Origin: Thermoanaerobacterales bacterium
GTDB taxonomy: Bacteria > Actinomycetota > Acidimicrobiia > Acidimicrobiales > JACDCH01
Direction of reading: 5' to 3'
DNA: 50,021 bases
Assembly (NCBI GenBank): GCA_017577565.1
Contig: PKRH01000007.1
Coordinates: forward strand, 1-50,021
Below the pieces are notes generated by a model. The model was not told the origin of the DNA. It ran no database searches and was given only the letters and a program-made list of their open reading frames with translations. Positions 17,206-23,585 of this stretch are shown piece by piece (within the stretch, counting starts at the first letter, position 1; each line of letters begins with the position of its first letter). A program made the translations under genes and the position numbers.

Positions 17206-18471
17206 TCAGCTCTCGATCTCGAAGAGCTCCCGCAGCGCCGCCACCAGGCGGTCGCCCCGGGCGCTGCCGGCCGCGTCCTTCAGCACCACGGTCGGGTGGT
17301 GCAGCAGCTTGGCCACGACCCGGCGGGTGAGGGCGTCGACCATGTCGAGCTGCCGGGGGTCGAGGTCGTCGTAGCGGGCCCGGAACCGCTCCACCTCGGC
17401 CGAGCGCACCGACTCGGCCCGCTTGTGCAGGGCGGCGATCATCGGCGCCACCTCGCGCGCCGAGGAGGCGCTGAGGTAGCGGTCGAGCTCGTCGGCCAGG
17501 ATCGCCTCGACGTCGGCCACCTCGCGGCGGCGCTCGGCGATGCCGGCGGCCGCGAACCGGCGGACGTCGTCCATGTCGAGCAGGGTGACGCCCTCGACCT
17601 CGGCCACCGCGGGGTCGACGTCACGGGGCACGGCGATGTCGACGACCAGCAGCGGCCGCCCGCCCCGGGCCGCCATCACCGCCTCCATGTCGGCCTTCTC
17701 GACGAGCGGCACCCGGGAGCCGGTCGAGGTGAGCACGAGGTCGACCTCGGCGATGCGGTCGGGGACCTCGAGCAGGGGCACCGGGCGGCCGCCGACGCGG
17801 GCGGCCAGCTCCTCGGCCCGGGCGGAGGTGCGGTTGGCGACGTAGACCTGCGAGACGCCCGCGGACGCCAGGGCGACGACCATGCCCTCGCCCATGTCGC
17901 CGGCGCCGAGCACGAGCACCGACCGGCCGGCGACGCCGCCCAGCCGCTGCTCCGCCATGGCCACGGCGGCCTGGGAGACCGAGGCGACGTTGCGGGCGAT
18001 GCCGGTCTCGGTGCGGGCGCGCTTGCCGGCCTCGATGGCGTGCCGCAGCAGGAGGTTGAGCGTCGGCCCGGCGGCGCCCTCGGCCCGGGCCCGGTCCCAC
18101 GCCTGCTTGATCTGCCCCTGGATCTCGCTCTCGCCGAGCACCGCCGAGTCGAGACCGGCGGTCACGGCGAAGAGGTGGGAGGCGGCCGCCGAGTCGTAGT
18201 GGACGTAGAGGTGGCTGACGAACTCCTCGGGCGGCAGGTAGGAGGTCTCGGCCAGGAACTCGCGGATGTCGCTGTAGGCGCCGTGGAAGCGCTCGGCGAC
18301 GGCGTAGACCTCGGTGCGGTTGCAGGTCGAGAGGACGAGCGCCTCGCTGATGTGCTCACGCGAGGTCAGGTCGTGGAGGGCCTTGGGCAGCTGCCCGTCG
18401 CCGATCGCCATCCGCTCGAGCAGCTCGAGCGGGGCGGTGCGGTGGTTCAGTCCGATGACGACGACAGACAC
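17206..18471 (-). CDS. hemA: glutamyl-tRNA reductase
   Basis: Reduces Glu-tRNA(Glu) to glutamate-1-semialdehyde with NADPH, the first committed and usually rate-limiting step of C5 heme synthesis. The 421-residue protein begins IGLNHRTAPLELLER and has the catalytic Cys50 in LSTCNRTEVYA, the GLDSAVLGESEIQGQIKQA signature, the NADPH site VLGAGDMGEGM, and a C-terminal dimerisation helix. The GTG at 18471 was chosen because it lies just before the conserved N-terminus. This makes hemA overlap the 3' end of the preceding gene by 25 bases. Supply is probably tied to redox state through Rex. Confidence 0.97.
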   Translation of the reverse strand: MSVVVIGLNHRTAPLELLERMAIGDGQLPKALHDLTSREHISEALVLSTCNRTEVYAVAERFHGAYSDIREFLAETSYLPPEEFVSHLYVHYDSAAASHLFAVTAGLDSAVLGESEIQGQIKQAWDRARAEGAAGPTLNLLLRHAIEAGKRARTETGIARNVASVSQAAVAMAEQRLGGVAGRSVLVLGAGDMGEGMVVALASAGVSQVYVANRTSARAEELAARVGGRPVPLLEVPDRIAEVDLVLTSTGSRVPLVEKADMEAVMAARGGRPLLVVDIAVPRDVDPAVAEVEGVTLLDMDDVRRFAAAGIAERRREVADVEAILADELDRYLSASSAREVAPMIAALHKRAESVRSAEVERFRARYDDLDPRQLDMVDALTRRVVAKLLHHPTVVLKDAAGSARGDRLVAALRELFEIES

Positions 18472-19079
18472 GCGCGCAGGCGCTCCTTGGCTTCCGCGAG
18501 CCGACCGGCCCGTACCAGGTCCAGGATTCCCGAATCGAGCGCCGCTTGCCAATCGAGCTCCTCGGTCGGGGTGCCCCGCTGCCGGACCTCGTCCCGGACC
18601 TCGGCGACCAGGCCGACCAGGGCGTCGTGCTCGGGGCCGATCTCGCCGGACAGGCGCCGCCGCAGCCACGAGGCGACGGCCGGGCTGTGCCCGCCGGTCG
18701 ACACGGTGACGAGGAGGCGGCCCTGGCGGTGGCGGGCGGGCAGGACGGCGCTGCAGCGGTCGGGGTCGTCGGCGCTGTTGACCCACACGCCGGCCGCCTC
18801 GCCGTCGTCGTACACCTGCTGGTTGACCGCCGGGTCGCCGGTGGCGGAGACGACGAACCGGTAGCCCGCCGCCTCGCCGCGCCGGTAGGGCCGGCGCTCG
18901 ACGCGGACCCCGAGGGCGGCGATGCGGTCGTCGACCTCGGGGGCCACGACGGTCACGTCCGCGCCCGCCTCGAGCAGCCCCTGCACCTTCCCGAGGGCCA
19001 CCCGGCCGCCGCCGACCACCAGGCAGGGCCGCCCGGCGAGTCGGAGGTTCACGGGGTAGAGCGGCTCCTCGACGGGCAT
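18447..19079 (-). CDS. precorrin-2 dehydrogenase (SirC/Met8-type, CysG N-terminal-like)
   Basis: NAD-dependent enzyme oxidising precorrin-2 to sirohydrochlorin on the way to siroheme. The 210 residues comprise a Rossmann domain (CLVVGGGRVALGKVQGLLEAG) and the siroheme-synthase central segment (VNSADDPDRCSAVLPA, then VSTGGHSPAVASWLRRRL), and lack the C-terminal methyltransferase of CysG. That activity is supplied by CobA-HemD two genes downstream. Whether it also chelates iron, as Met8p does, cannot be decided. It lies 6 bases downstream of rex and overlaps hemA by 25 bases. Confidence 0.9.
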   Translation of the reverse strand: MPVEEPLYPVNLRLAGRPCLVVGGGRVALGKVQGLLEAGADVTVVAPEVDDRIAALGVRVERRPYRRGEAAGYRFVVSATGDPAVNQQVYDDGEAAGVWVNSADDPDRCSAVLPARHRQGRLLVTVSTGGHSPAVASWLRRRLSGEIGPEHDALVGLVAEVRDEVRQRGTPTEELDWQAALDSGILDLVRAGRLAEAKERLRACLSSSSD

Positions 19080-19085
19080 GGCCGC

Positions 19086-19793
19086 TCAGCCGCCCCGACC
19101 GGAGCCCGCGGACTCGGACGAGGCGGAGCCGTCACCGTCGCCGCTGCGCCGCTGCTGGTAGAAGCTGAGGATCTGCAGCTCGACGGCGAGGTCGACCTTG
19201 CGCAGCGACACGTCGGGCGGCACGGTCAGGATCGTCGGCGCGAAGTTGAGGATCGACCGGATGCCGGCGTCGATCATGCGGTCGGCGACCTCCTGGGCCG
19301 CCGAGGCCGGCGTGGCGATGATGCCGATGGAGATGTCCTCCTCGGCGACGACCGCGGGCAGCTCGTCGATGTGGCGGACGACGATCCCGTTGATCTCGGT
19401 GCCCACCACCTCGGGGTCGGCGTCGACGAGCGCGGCGACCGGGAAGCCGCGCTCGGAGAACCCGCCGTAGTTGGCGAGGGCGTGGCCGAGGTTGCCCACC
19501 CCGGCGATGACGACGTGCCAGTCCTTGGTGAGCCCGAGCTCGCGGCTCATCTGGAACTGGAGGTACTCGACGTCGTAGCCCACGCCGCGCGTCCCGTAGC
19601 TGCCCAGGTAGCTGAGGTCCTTGCGGACCTTCGCCGCGTTGAACCCGGACAGCTCGGCCAGGCGCTCGGAGGAGATGGTCGGCAGTCCGTCACCGGCAGC
19701 TTCGAGCAGGCTGCGGAGGTAGATGGGCAGGCGCGACACCGTGGCCTCGGGGATCTTCCGCCGCCGCGCCTGGCGCTTCGGGCTGTCGGCCAT
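19086..19793 (-). CDS. rex: redox-sensing transcriptional repressor Rex
   Basis: NADH/NAD+-responsive repressor. The 235-residue protein has an N-terminal winged helix (SRLPIYLRSLLEA; SSERLAELSGFNAAKVRKDL) and a C-terminal Rossmann domain with GVGNLGHALANY that senses the dinucleotide, plus the conserved RSILNFAPTIL near the domain-swapped end. As in Streptomyces it heads the hem operon, here rex-sirC-hemA-hemC-cobAhemD, and a Rex-box-like sequence overlaps its own promoter, so autoregulation of the whole set by NADH level is expected. The acidic, Ser/Gly-rich C-terminal tail is probably disordered. The ATG at 19793 follows a TAGCAT hexamer by 8 bases. Confidence 0.96.
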   Translation of the reverse strand: MADSPKRQARRRKIPEATVSRLPIYLRSLLEAAGDGLPTISSERLAELSGFNAAKVRKDLSYLGSYGTRGVGYDVEYLQFQMSRELGLTKDWHVVIAGVGNLGHALANYGGFSERGFPVAALVDADPEVVGTEINGIVVRHIDELPAVVAEEDISIGIIATPASAAQEVADRMIDAGIRSILNFAPTILTVPPDVSLRKVDLAVELQILSFYQQRRSGDGDGSASSESAGSGRGG

Positions 19794-19801
19794 GCGATCG
19801 G

Positions 19802-19807
19802 ATGCTA
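19802..19807 (-). promoter_or_regulatory. -10-like hexamer of the rex-hem operon
   Basis: On the minus strand TAGCAT lies 8 bases upstream of the rex ATG, predicting a leaderless operon transcript. The matching -35 position (about 19825-19830) falls inside the Rex-box-like sequence. Confidence 0.45.
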
Positions 19808-19813
19808 CTTCCG

Positions 19814-19833
19814 CTTGTTCACGTGCTCACAAG
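19814..19833. promoter_or_regulatory. Rex operator-like site
   Basis: On the minus strand TTGTGAGCACGTGAACAA matches the known Rex consensus TTGTGAA-N4-TTCACAA at 11 of 14 defined positions, with a perfect TTGTGA left half. It lies 21-40 bases upstream of the rex start, over the presumed -35 region, where bound Rex would block initiation. Confidence 0.55.
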
Positions 19834-19929
19834 CACGGCGCCGTGACCTGTGGCACCGCCATCTCACCACCGACTGCGCCCTCTCCGCTACGCCCTGACC
19901 CGATCCGGCACCGCGCAGGGGGTCGCCGG

Positions 19930-20148
19930 TCAGCGGCGGAAGAAGAGGTTCAGCAGGATCGTGAGCACGAGCGACACGACGAGCGAGGTCGCCAACGGGA
20001 CGTACACCCGCACGTTGCCGCTGCCGAAGCGCAGGTCGCCCGGCAGCCGGCCGAGGCCGAGGCGGTCCGCGCCCACGAGCAGCGCCCCGGCGAGGGCGAC
20101 GAGCACGCCGAGGGTGAGCAGCAACCGGCCGATGTCACCGAGGTTCAC
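19930..20148 (-). CDS. small membrane protein, DUF2905 family
   Basis: A 72-residue protein with two membrane segments joined by the loop GLGRLPGDLRFGSGNVRVY, which is the DUF2905 hallmark (LGxLPGDIxxxxGN), and a short basic C-terminus (FFRR). Function is unknown across the family. The GTG at 20148 follows GGGAGGAG closely. It is transcribed away from hsp20. A TTGACA hexamer at 20224-20229 on the minus strand followed 16 bases later by TATTCC could be its promoter. Confidence 0.85.
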   Translation of the reverse strand: MNLGDIGRLLLTLGVLVALAGALLVGADRLGLGRLPGDLRFGSGNVRVYVPLATSLVVSLVLTILLNLFFRR

Positions 20149-20199
20149 GACTCCTCCCTTCCACGACTCCGGCCCGCCCAGACCTCCGACCGGACCGGC

Positions 20200-20229
20200 C
20201 GGGAATAAACCTGATGGTCATGTTGTCAA
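20200..20229 (-). promoter_or_regulatory. possible promoter for the DUF2905 gene
   Basis: On the minus strand TTGACA (20229 to 20224) is followed after 16 bases by TATTCC. The match is good at -35 and weak at -10. It would give a leader of about 45 bases. Confidence 0.3.
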
Positions 20230-20236
20230 GGTAGGT

Positions 20237-20274
20237 GAGTGCGGGGCACTCCGGATCGAGGTCGAGACGATCCG
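20237..20274. promoter_or_regulatory. two adjacent inverted repeats in the hsp20 leader
   Basis: GAGTGC-GGG-GCACTC (20237-20251) is followed immediately by CGGATCG-N9-CGATCCG (20252-20274). Both are perfect dyads, just upstream of the hsp20 ribosome-binding site at 20286-20294. They are candidate operators or RNA hairpins. They are not CIRCE (arms in the opposite order) and not HAIR (CTTGAGT-N7-ACTCAAG). Confidence 0.45.
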
Positions 20275-20302
20275 AGACCAGTCGAGGAGGAGGTGAGACG
20301 GG

Positions 20303-20770
20303 TTGGCACTTCCGGTGCGACAGACGAGTGGCAACGGCGTCACCGAGCTCGAGCGCTGGAACCCGTTCGAGGAGTTCGACCGCCTGCACCGGCAGCTCCT
20401 GAGCTGGCTGGACACGTGGTCGCCGCTCTCCTGGCCTGACGTGACCACGACCGCCTTCACGCCGGTGGCCGACGTGGAGGAGACCGACGACGCGTACCTG
20501 GTCGAGCTCGAGGTGCCCGGCATCAAGCGGGACGACCTCGACATCGAGGTCTCCGGCCGGCGCCTGTCGGTGCGGGGCGAGCGCAAGGAGAAGGAGCGGG
20601 TCGGCGTGCTGCGTCGCCGTGAGCGGGCCGTCGGTCGGTTCAGCTACGAGCTGACCCTGCCGAGCGGCATCGAGGAGGACGAGGTCGAGGCCCGCCTCGA
20701 CGACGGCGTCCTCTCGATCCGCCTGCCGAAGCCCGAGCGCGAGCGGCCGCGGCGCATCGAGATCCGCTGA
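20303..20770 (+). CDS. Hsp20 family small heat-shock protein
   Basis: ATP-independent holdase chaperone in the cytosol. The 155 residues contain an N-terminal NPFEEFDRLHRQL segment, the alpha-crystallin domain (about residues 45-140; VELEVPGIKRDDLDIEVSG, RGERKEKE, FSYELTLP), and a short C-terminal tail. The start is TTG: a stop codon lies three codons upstream in frame, and AGGAGGAGG is 8 bases before the TTG, leaving no ATG option. A strong hairpin follows the stop. Two dyads in the leader suggest specific control, while the neighbours (CBS protein, AhpD-like protein, Rex) suggest a redox or hypoxia stress role. Confidence 0.93.
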   Translation: MALPVRQTSGNGVTELERWNPFEEFDRLHRQLLSWLDTWSPLSWPDVTTTAFTPVADVEETDDAYLVELEVPGIKRDDLDIEVSGRRLSVRGERKEKERVGVLRRRERAVGRFSYELTLPSGIEEDEVEARLDDGVLSIRLPKPERERPRRIEIR

Positions 20771-20788
20771 GCCGGTTCGACGCCGAGC

Positions 20789-20816
20789 GGTGCCCCCGGT
20801 GCACGCCGGGGGCACC
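20789..20816 (+). terminator. hairpin terminator after hsp20
   Basis: Perfect 11-base arms (GGTGCCCCCGG and its complement) with a 6-base loop, 19 bases after the hsp20 stop. There is no T-tract. It may also serve the convergent CBS-domain gene ending at 20847. Confidence 0.7.
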
Positions 20817-20846
20817 GTCGCGCCCGGGGCGGCGCGGGCGCGCCCG

Positions 20847-21395
20847 TCAGCCGGGCGGCCCGGCCGCGGGGTCGGGGCCCTCGACGGGGTCCCCGCCGGT
20901 GACCCGGGCCTCGCCCTCGCCGGCGTCGTCACCGCCGCGCCCGCCGCGGCCCTCGCCGGACGCCCGGAGGGCCTCCAGCAGGTCCTGGCGGGCCACGATG
21001 CCGACGAGCCGGCCGTCCTCGACGACCGGCAGGCGGGCGTGGCGGAACTCGAGCATGAACTGCGCGGCGACGGCGAGGTCGTCGCCGGGCGCCACGGTCA
21101 CCGGTGCCATCGTCATGAGCTCGCGGGCGGTGCTGCCCGCGGCCTTGCGCACCCACTGGGGGTCGTGGCCGCGCAGGTAGTCGACGACGAGGCCGAGGGC
21201 CCGGCGCGGCCGGTCGCCGTAGGCCTCCTTCGCCACCAGGTCGGCCTCGGTGACCATGCCGAGCAGGCGGCCGGCGCCGTCCACGACCGGCACGCCGCCC
21301 ACGTCGTTGTCGAGCAGCGTGTCGACGACCTCGGCGAAGGTCGCCTCGGGACCGACGGTCACGACCGCCGTCGTCATGACGTCTCGAACCTTCAA
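20847..21395 (-). CDS. CBS-domain pair protein
   Basis: A 182-residue soluble protein made of two CBS motifs (about residues 1-55, beginning VRDVMTTAVVTV; and 75-140, beginning ARELMTMAPVTV) and a disordered Gly/Glu-rich tail. Such pairs bind adenine nucleotides and form dimers. The arrangement resembles mycobacterial hypoxic response protein 1, but no regulator link is visible. The start is TTG at 21395 with GGGGAGGAGG at good spacing; no ATG exists upstream of the first CBS motif. It is 68 bases downstream of the AhpD-like gene on the same strand and convergent with hsp20. Confidence 0.85.
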   Translation of the reverse strand: MKVRDVMTTAVVTVGPEATFAEVVDTLLDNDVGGVPVVDGAGRLLGMVTEADLVAKEAYGDRPRRALGLVVDYLRGHDPQWVRKAAGSTARELMTMAPVTVAPGDDLAVAAQFMLEFRHARLPVVEDGRLVGIVARQDLLEALRASGEGRGGRGGDDAGEGEARVTGGDPVEGPDPAAGPPG

Positions 21396-21463
21396 CGTGC
21401 GCCTCCTCCCCGGAGGGTGCCCGGGGACCGGACCCCGCCCGCCGGATCCGGCCCCCGAGGCGG

Positions 21464-21829
21464 TCACGCGCTCGCGGCCGCCGGGGCCGCGGCGTCGCGG
21501 AACTCGTGGAACGCCTCCCAGGCCCGGGGCCCGTAGACGCTCGCGGTACCACCGTCCATGAGCAGCGCCACCGCCAGCAGCTCGGCCACCTCCTGCGGCG
21601 TCGCGCCCGCCCGGGCCGCGGCCTTGGCGTGGTAGGCGATGCAGCCGTCGCACCGCTTGACGACGGCGATCGCCAGCGCGGCCGCCTCCTTCAGGCGGGT
21701 CGGCACCACGCCGTCGGCCATCGCGCCCCGGTGGAGGGCCAGGAACCCGTCCCAGGCCTCCGGCACCGCCCGGCGCAGCGAGCGGGTCGGCTCCCGCAGC
21801 TCGTCCAGGACCTCCCGGTGGCGTCCCAC
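21464..21829 (-). CDS. carboxymuconolactone decarboxylase / AhpD-like protein
   Basis: A 121-residue all-helical protein with the AhpD-type redox motif Cys60-Asp-Gly-Cys63 and His67 (KRCDGCIAYHAKAA). This predicts peroxidase or thiol-disulfide activity rather than lactone decarboxylation. The GTG start at 21829 has GGAGG nearby. A perfect 8-base inverted repeat lies 22 bases upstream, in the gap shared with the divergent nitrilase-family gene. Followed by the CBS-domain gene. Confidence 0.88.
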   Translation of the reverse strand: MGRHREVLDELREPTRSLRRAVPEAWDGFLALHRGAMADGVVPTRLKEAAALAIAVVKRCDGCIAYHAKAAARAGATPQEVAELLAVALLMDGGTASVYGPRAWEAFHEFRDAAAPAAASA

Positions 21830-21850
21830 GGCGCGCCTCCTCTCTGTCCG

Positions 21851-21872
21851 TGGTGGGTCTCGTCACCCACCA
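21851..21872. promoter_or_regulatory. operator-like inverted repeat
   Basis: TGGTGGGT-N6-ACCCACCA is a perfect dyad in the 146-base divergent gap between the AhpD-like gene and the nitrilase-family gene, close to the AhpD-like start. No regulator gene is adjacent. Confidence 0.45.
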
Positions 21873-21975
21873 GTGTCCCGGCGGCGGCACCGAGCGGGCA
21901 GGGGCGAAGGTCCCCGCGGGCCCCGCGACGGTCCCGATGTGACCGGCGGCGCTGACCGGGCCGGGCGGGACGGGG

Positions 21976-22689
21976 ATGATGGCGGCCGTGACGCTGTCGA
22001 TCGCCGTCGCCCAGCCGCGCTGCGTCCCGGGCGACCTGCCGGCCAACGCCCGGGCCCACGCGGACGCCGTCGAGCGGGCGGCGGCCCGCGTCGTCGTCTT
22101 CCCCGAGCTGTCGCTGACCGGCTACGACCTCGACGGCCCGTCGGTCGACCCGGCCGGGCCGGACCTCGCCCCGATCGCTGCCGCCTGCGCCGCCCGGGGC
22201 AGCGTCGCGCTCGTCGGCGCCCCGGTCGGCACCGGCGCCCACCGGCGGATCGCGACGCTCGCCGTGTCGGCCGAGGGCGGCACGGTCGCCTACGCGAAGA
22301 CGTCCCTCGGCGCCGACGAGGCCGGCCGCTTCCGCCCCGGCGACGGCCCTGCGGTCGTCGAGGTCGACGGCTGGCGGATCGGCCTCGGCATCTGCAAGGA
22401 CACCCGCGTCCGGGCCCACCTCGAGGCCACGCTGGCCCTCGGGATCGACCTCTACGCCGCCGGGCTCGTCCACCACCCCGACGAGCTCGACGACCAGGAC
22501 GGGCGGGCCGCCCGGATCGTCGAGCTGGGTGCGGTCCCGGTGGCCTTCGCCAGCGCCGCCGGCCCCGTGGGCCCGGGCTACCCGGCCACGGCCGGGCACT
22601 CCTGCGTCTGGACCGCGACCGGCACGGTGGTGGCGCGGGCGGGCGCCGAGCCCGGGGCGATCGCCCGCGCCGTGCTGACCCGCGGCTGA
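21976..22689 (+). CDS. carbon-nitrogen hydrolase (nitrilase superfamily)
   Basis: Hydrolyses a non-peptide C-N bond. The 237-residue length suits the omega-amidase/carbamoylase-like branches. The catalytic triad is complete: Glu44 (VFPELSLTGYDL), Lys108 (AYAKTSLG) and Cys140 (GLGICKDTR). The Cys is followed by Lys-Asp rather than the common Tyr-Asp. The substrate cannot be predicted. Two ATG codons (21976 and 21979) are possible. It is transcribed away from the AhpD-like gene and ends 104 bases before the convergent YciI-like gene. Confidence 0.88.
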   Translation: MMAAVTLSIAVAQPRCVPGDLPANARAHADAVERAAARVVVFPELSLTGYDLDGPSVDPAGPDLAPIAAACAARGSVALVGAPVGTGAHRRIATLAVSAEGGTVAYAKTSLGADEAGRFRPGDGPAVVEVDGWRIGLGICKDTRVRAHLEATLALGIDLYAAGLVHHPDELDDQDGRAARIVELGAVPVAFASAAGPVGPGYPATAGHSCVWTATGTVVARAGAEPGAIARAVLTRG

Positions 22690-22793
22690 CGGCCACCCCG
22701 GCGGGCGCGATCGGGTGGCGCGCTCAGGCCCCGATGGTGGTGGCGTGGTGGTGGCCGTCGGTGGTGACGATCAGGGCGGGGCCGCGCGGCGCC

Positions 22794-23087
22794 TCAGCGA
22801 CGCCGGCCGTCGAGGCGGATCGTCCAGGGCTCCACCGCGTCGACGACCAGGTGCGACCCGTGCCACGGGTCCCGGGCCAGCGTGGCCCGCACCTCGTCCT
22901 CCGAGCCGGCCTCCACGGCCAGGACCACCCGGTGCTCGTCGGCCAGCGGGCCGCCCAGCACCACGAACCCGGCCTCCACCAGCCCGTCCATGAACGCCGC
23001 GTGCTCGTCCCAGCCGGACTGCTCCTCAACCGGCCGGCCCGGCACCCAGGCCGGGCCCCGACGGCCGAGCGTGACGTGGAACATCAC
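22794..23087 (-). CDS. YciI-like protein
   Basis: A 97-residue alpha/beta (ferredoxin-like) protein of the YCII group. Visible features are a hydrophobic first strand after MFHVTLG, a central HAAFMDGLVEAGFVVLGGPL with the conserved His, and DPWHGSHLVVDAVEPWTI near the C-terminus. YCII proteins are often fused to or near sigma factors and metabolic enzymes, but their function is unknown. Start GTG at 23087 or ATG at 23084 cannot be resolved; GGGGGAGG is close to both. It lies 27 bases downstream of the SdpI-like gene, likely in one transcript. Confidence 0.8.
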   Translation of the reverse strand: MMFHVTLGRRGPAWVPGRPVEEQSGWDEHAAFMDGLVEAGFVVLGGPLADEHRVVLAVEAGSEDEVRATLARDPWHGSHLVVDAVEPWTIRLDGRRR

Positions 23088-23114
23088 CGGACCACCTCCC
23101 CCTCCCGGCCGGCC

Positions 23115-23456
23115 TCAGCGCTCGCCGCCGGCCGCCGCCGCCCGGCGTGCCGCCACGACCACCCCGACCACCAGCAGCACCGCCGCCGCCAGGACGACGC
23201 CGGCCGCGGCCGCGGGCCCCGCGGCGACCTCGACGGGCCAGGCGGCGATGCCGACCAGGGCGCCGGCGAGCCCCGTGGCCACCAGCACCGGCCCGCCCGC
23301 CCGGTGGCCGCGCGCCCAGGCCGTGTCGTCGCGCATCGTCGCCGGGACGCGGATCCCCGCCAGGTGGTTGCGCGGCAGCGTGCCGGCGGCCCCTCGCCGG
23401 CCCACCTCGGCCACCACCAGCGAACCGGCGACCATGGCGACGATCGCGACCCACAT
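23115..23456 (-). CDS. SdpI-family-like membrane protein
   Basis: A 113-residue protein with three hydrophobic segments. Between the first and second lies the sequence GIRVPATMRDDTAWARGHRAGG, which resembles the conserved GIRTPWT...W...H..GG segment of SdpI/YhfL-type proteins (immunity or signalling membrane proteins in Bacillus). No toxin gene is adjacent, so an immunity role is unsupported. The ATG at 23456 was chosen because a TACCGT hexamer is 8 bases upstream, matching the leaderless pattern seen elsewhere here. Confidence 0.7.
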   Translation of the reverse strand: MWVAIVAMVAGSLVVAEVGRRGAAGTLPRNHLAGIRVPATMRDDTAWARGHRAGGPVLVATGLAGALVGIAAWPVEVAAGPAAAAGVVLAAAVLLVVGVVVAARRAAAAGGER

Positions 23457-23464
23457 GGCCGCCG

Positions 23465-23470
23465 ACGGTA
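23465..23470 (-). promoter_or_regulatory. -10-like hexamer, SdpI-like gene
   Basis: On the minus strand TACCGT sits 8 bases before the ATG at 23456, predicting a leaderless message. Confidence 0.35.
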
Positions 23471-23538
23471 CCCGAACGGTGCGGCCCCGACGGCGGACGT
23501 CCTGGACACATCGTGTGCGAGACGTCACAGACCGCATG

Positions 23539-23544
23539 TAGGGT
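23539..23544 (+). promoter_or_regulatory. possible -10 element of the molybdenum hydroxylase genes
   Basis: TAGGGT about 41 bases upstream of the large-subunit ATG, with an extended TG two bases before it. No clear -35 was found. Confidence 0.3.
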
Positions 23545-23585
23545 CTGCGCCCGGCGGGGCACCCAGCCGATGCAGGGGGGATCGG

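Noticed and set aside
20202..20224. SigE/SigH-type promoter GGAAT ... GTT for hsp20
   Set aside because: The spacing between GGAAT and GTTG is shorter than the usual range, and the match is weak.
20237..20251. CIRCE element upstream of hsp20
   Set aside because: CIRCE is GCACTC-N9-GAGTGC. Here the hexamers are in reverse order with a 3-base spacer.
23115..23456. Immunity protein of a toxin system (SdpI-like)
   Set aside because: No candidate toxin or processing genes lie beside it. The similarity is limited to a short motif and membrane layout.
21639..23585. Long N-terminal extension of the molybdenum hydroxylase frame
   Set aside because: The extension covers the nitrilase, YciI-like and SdpI-like genes in a wrong frame and is low-complexity. 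The ATG at 23586 gives a proper Tat signal.
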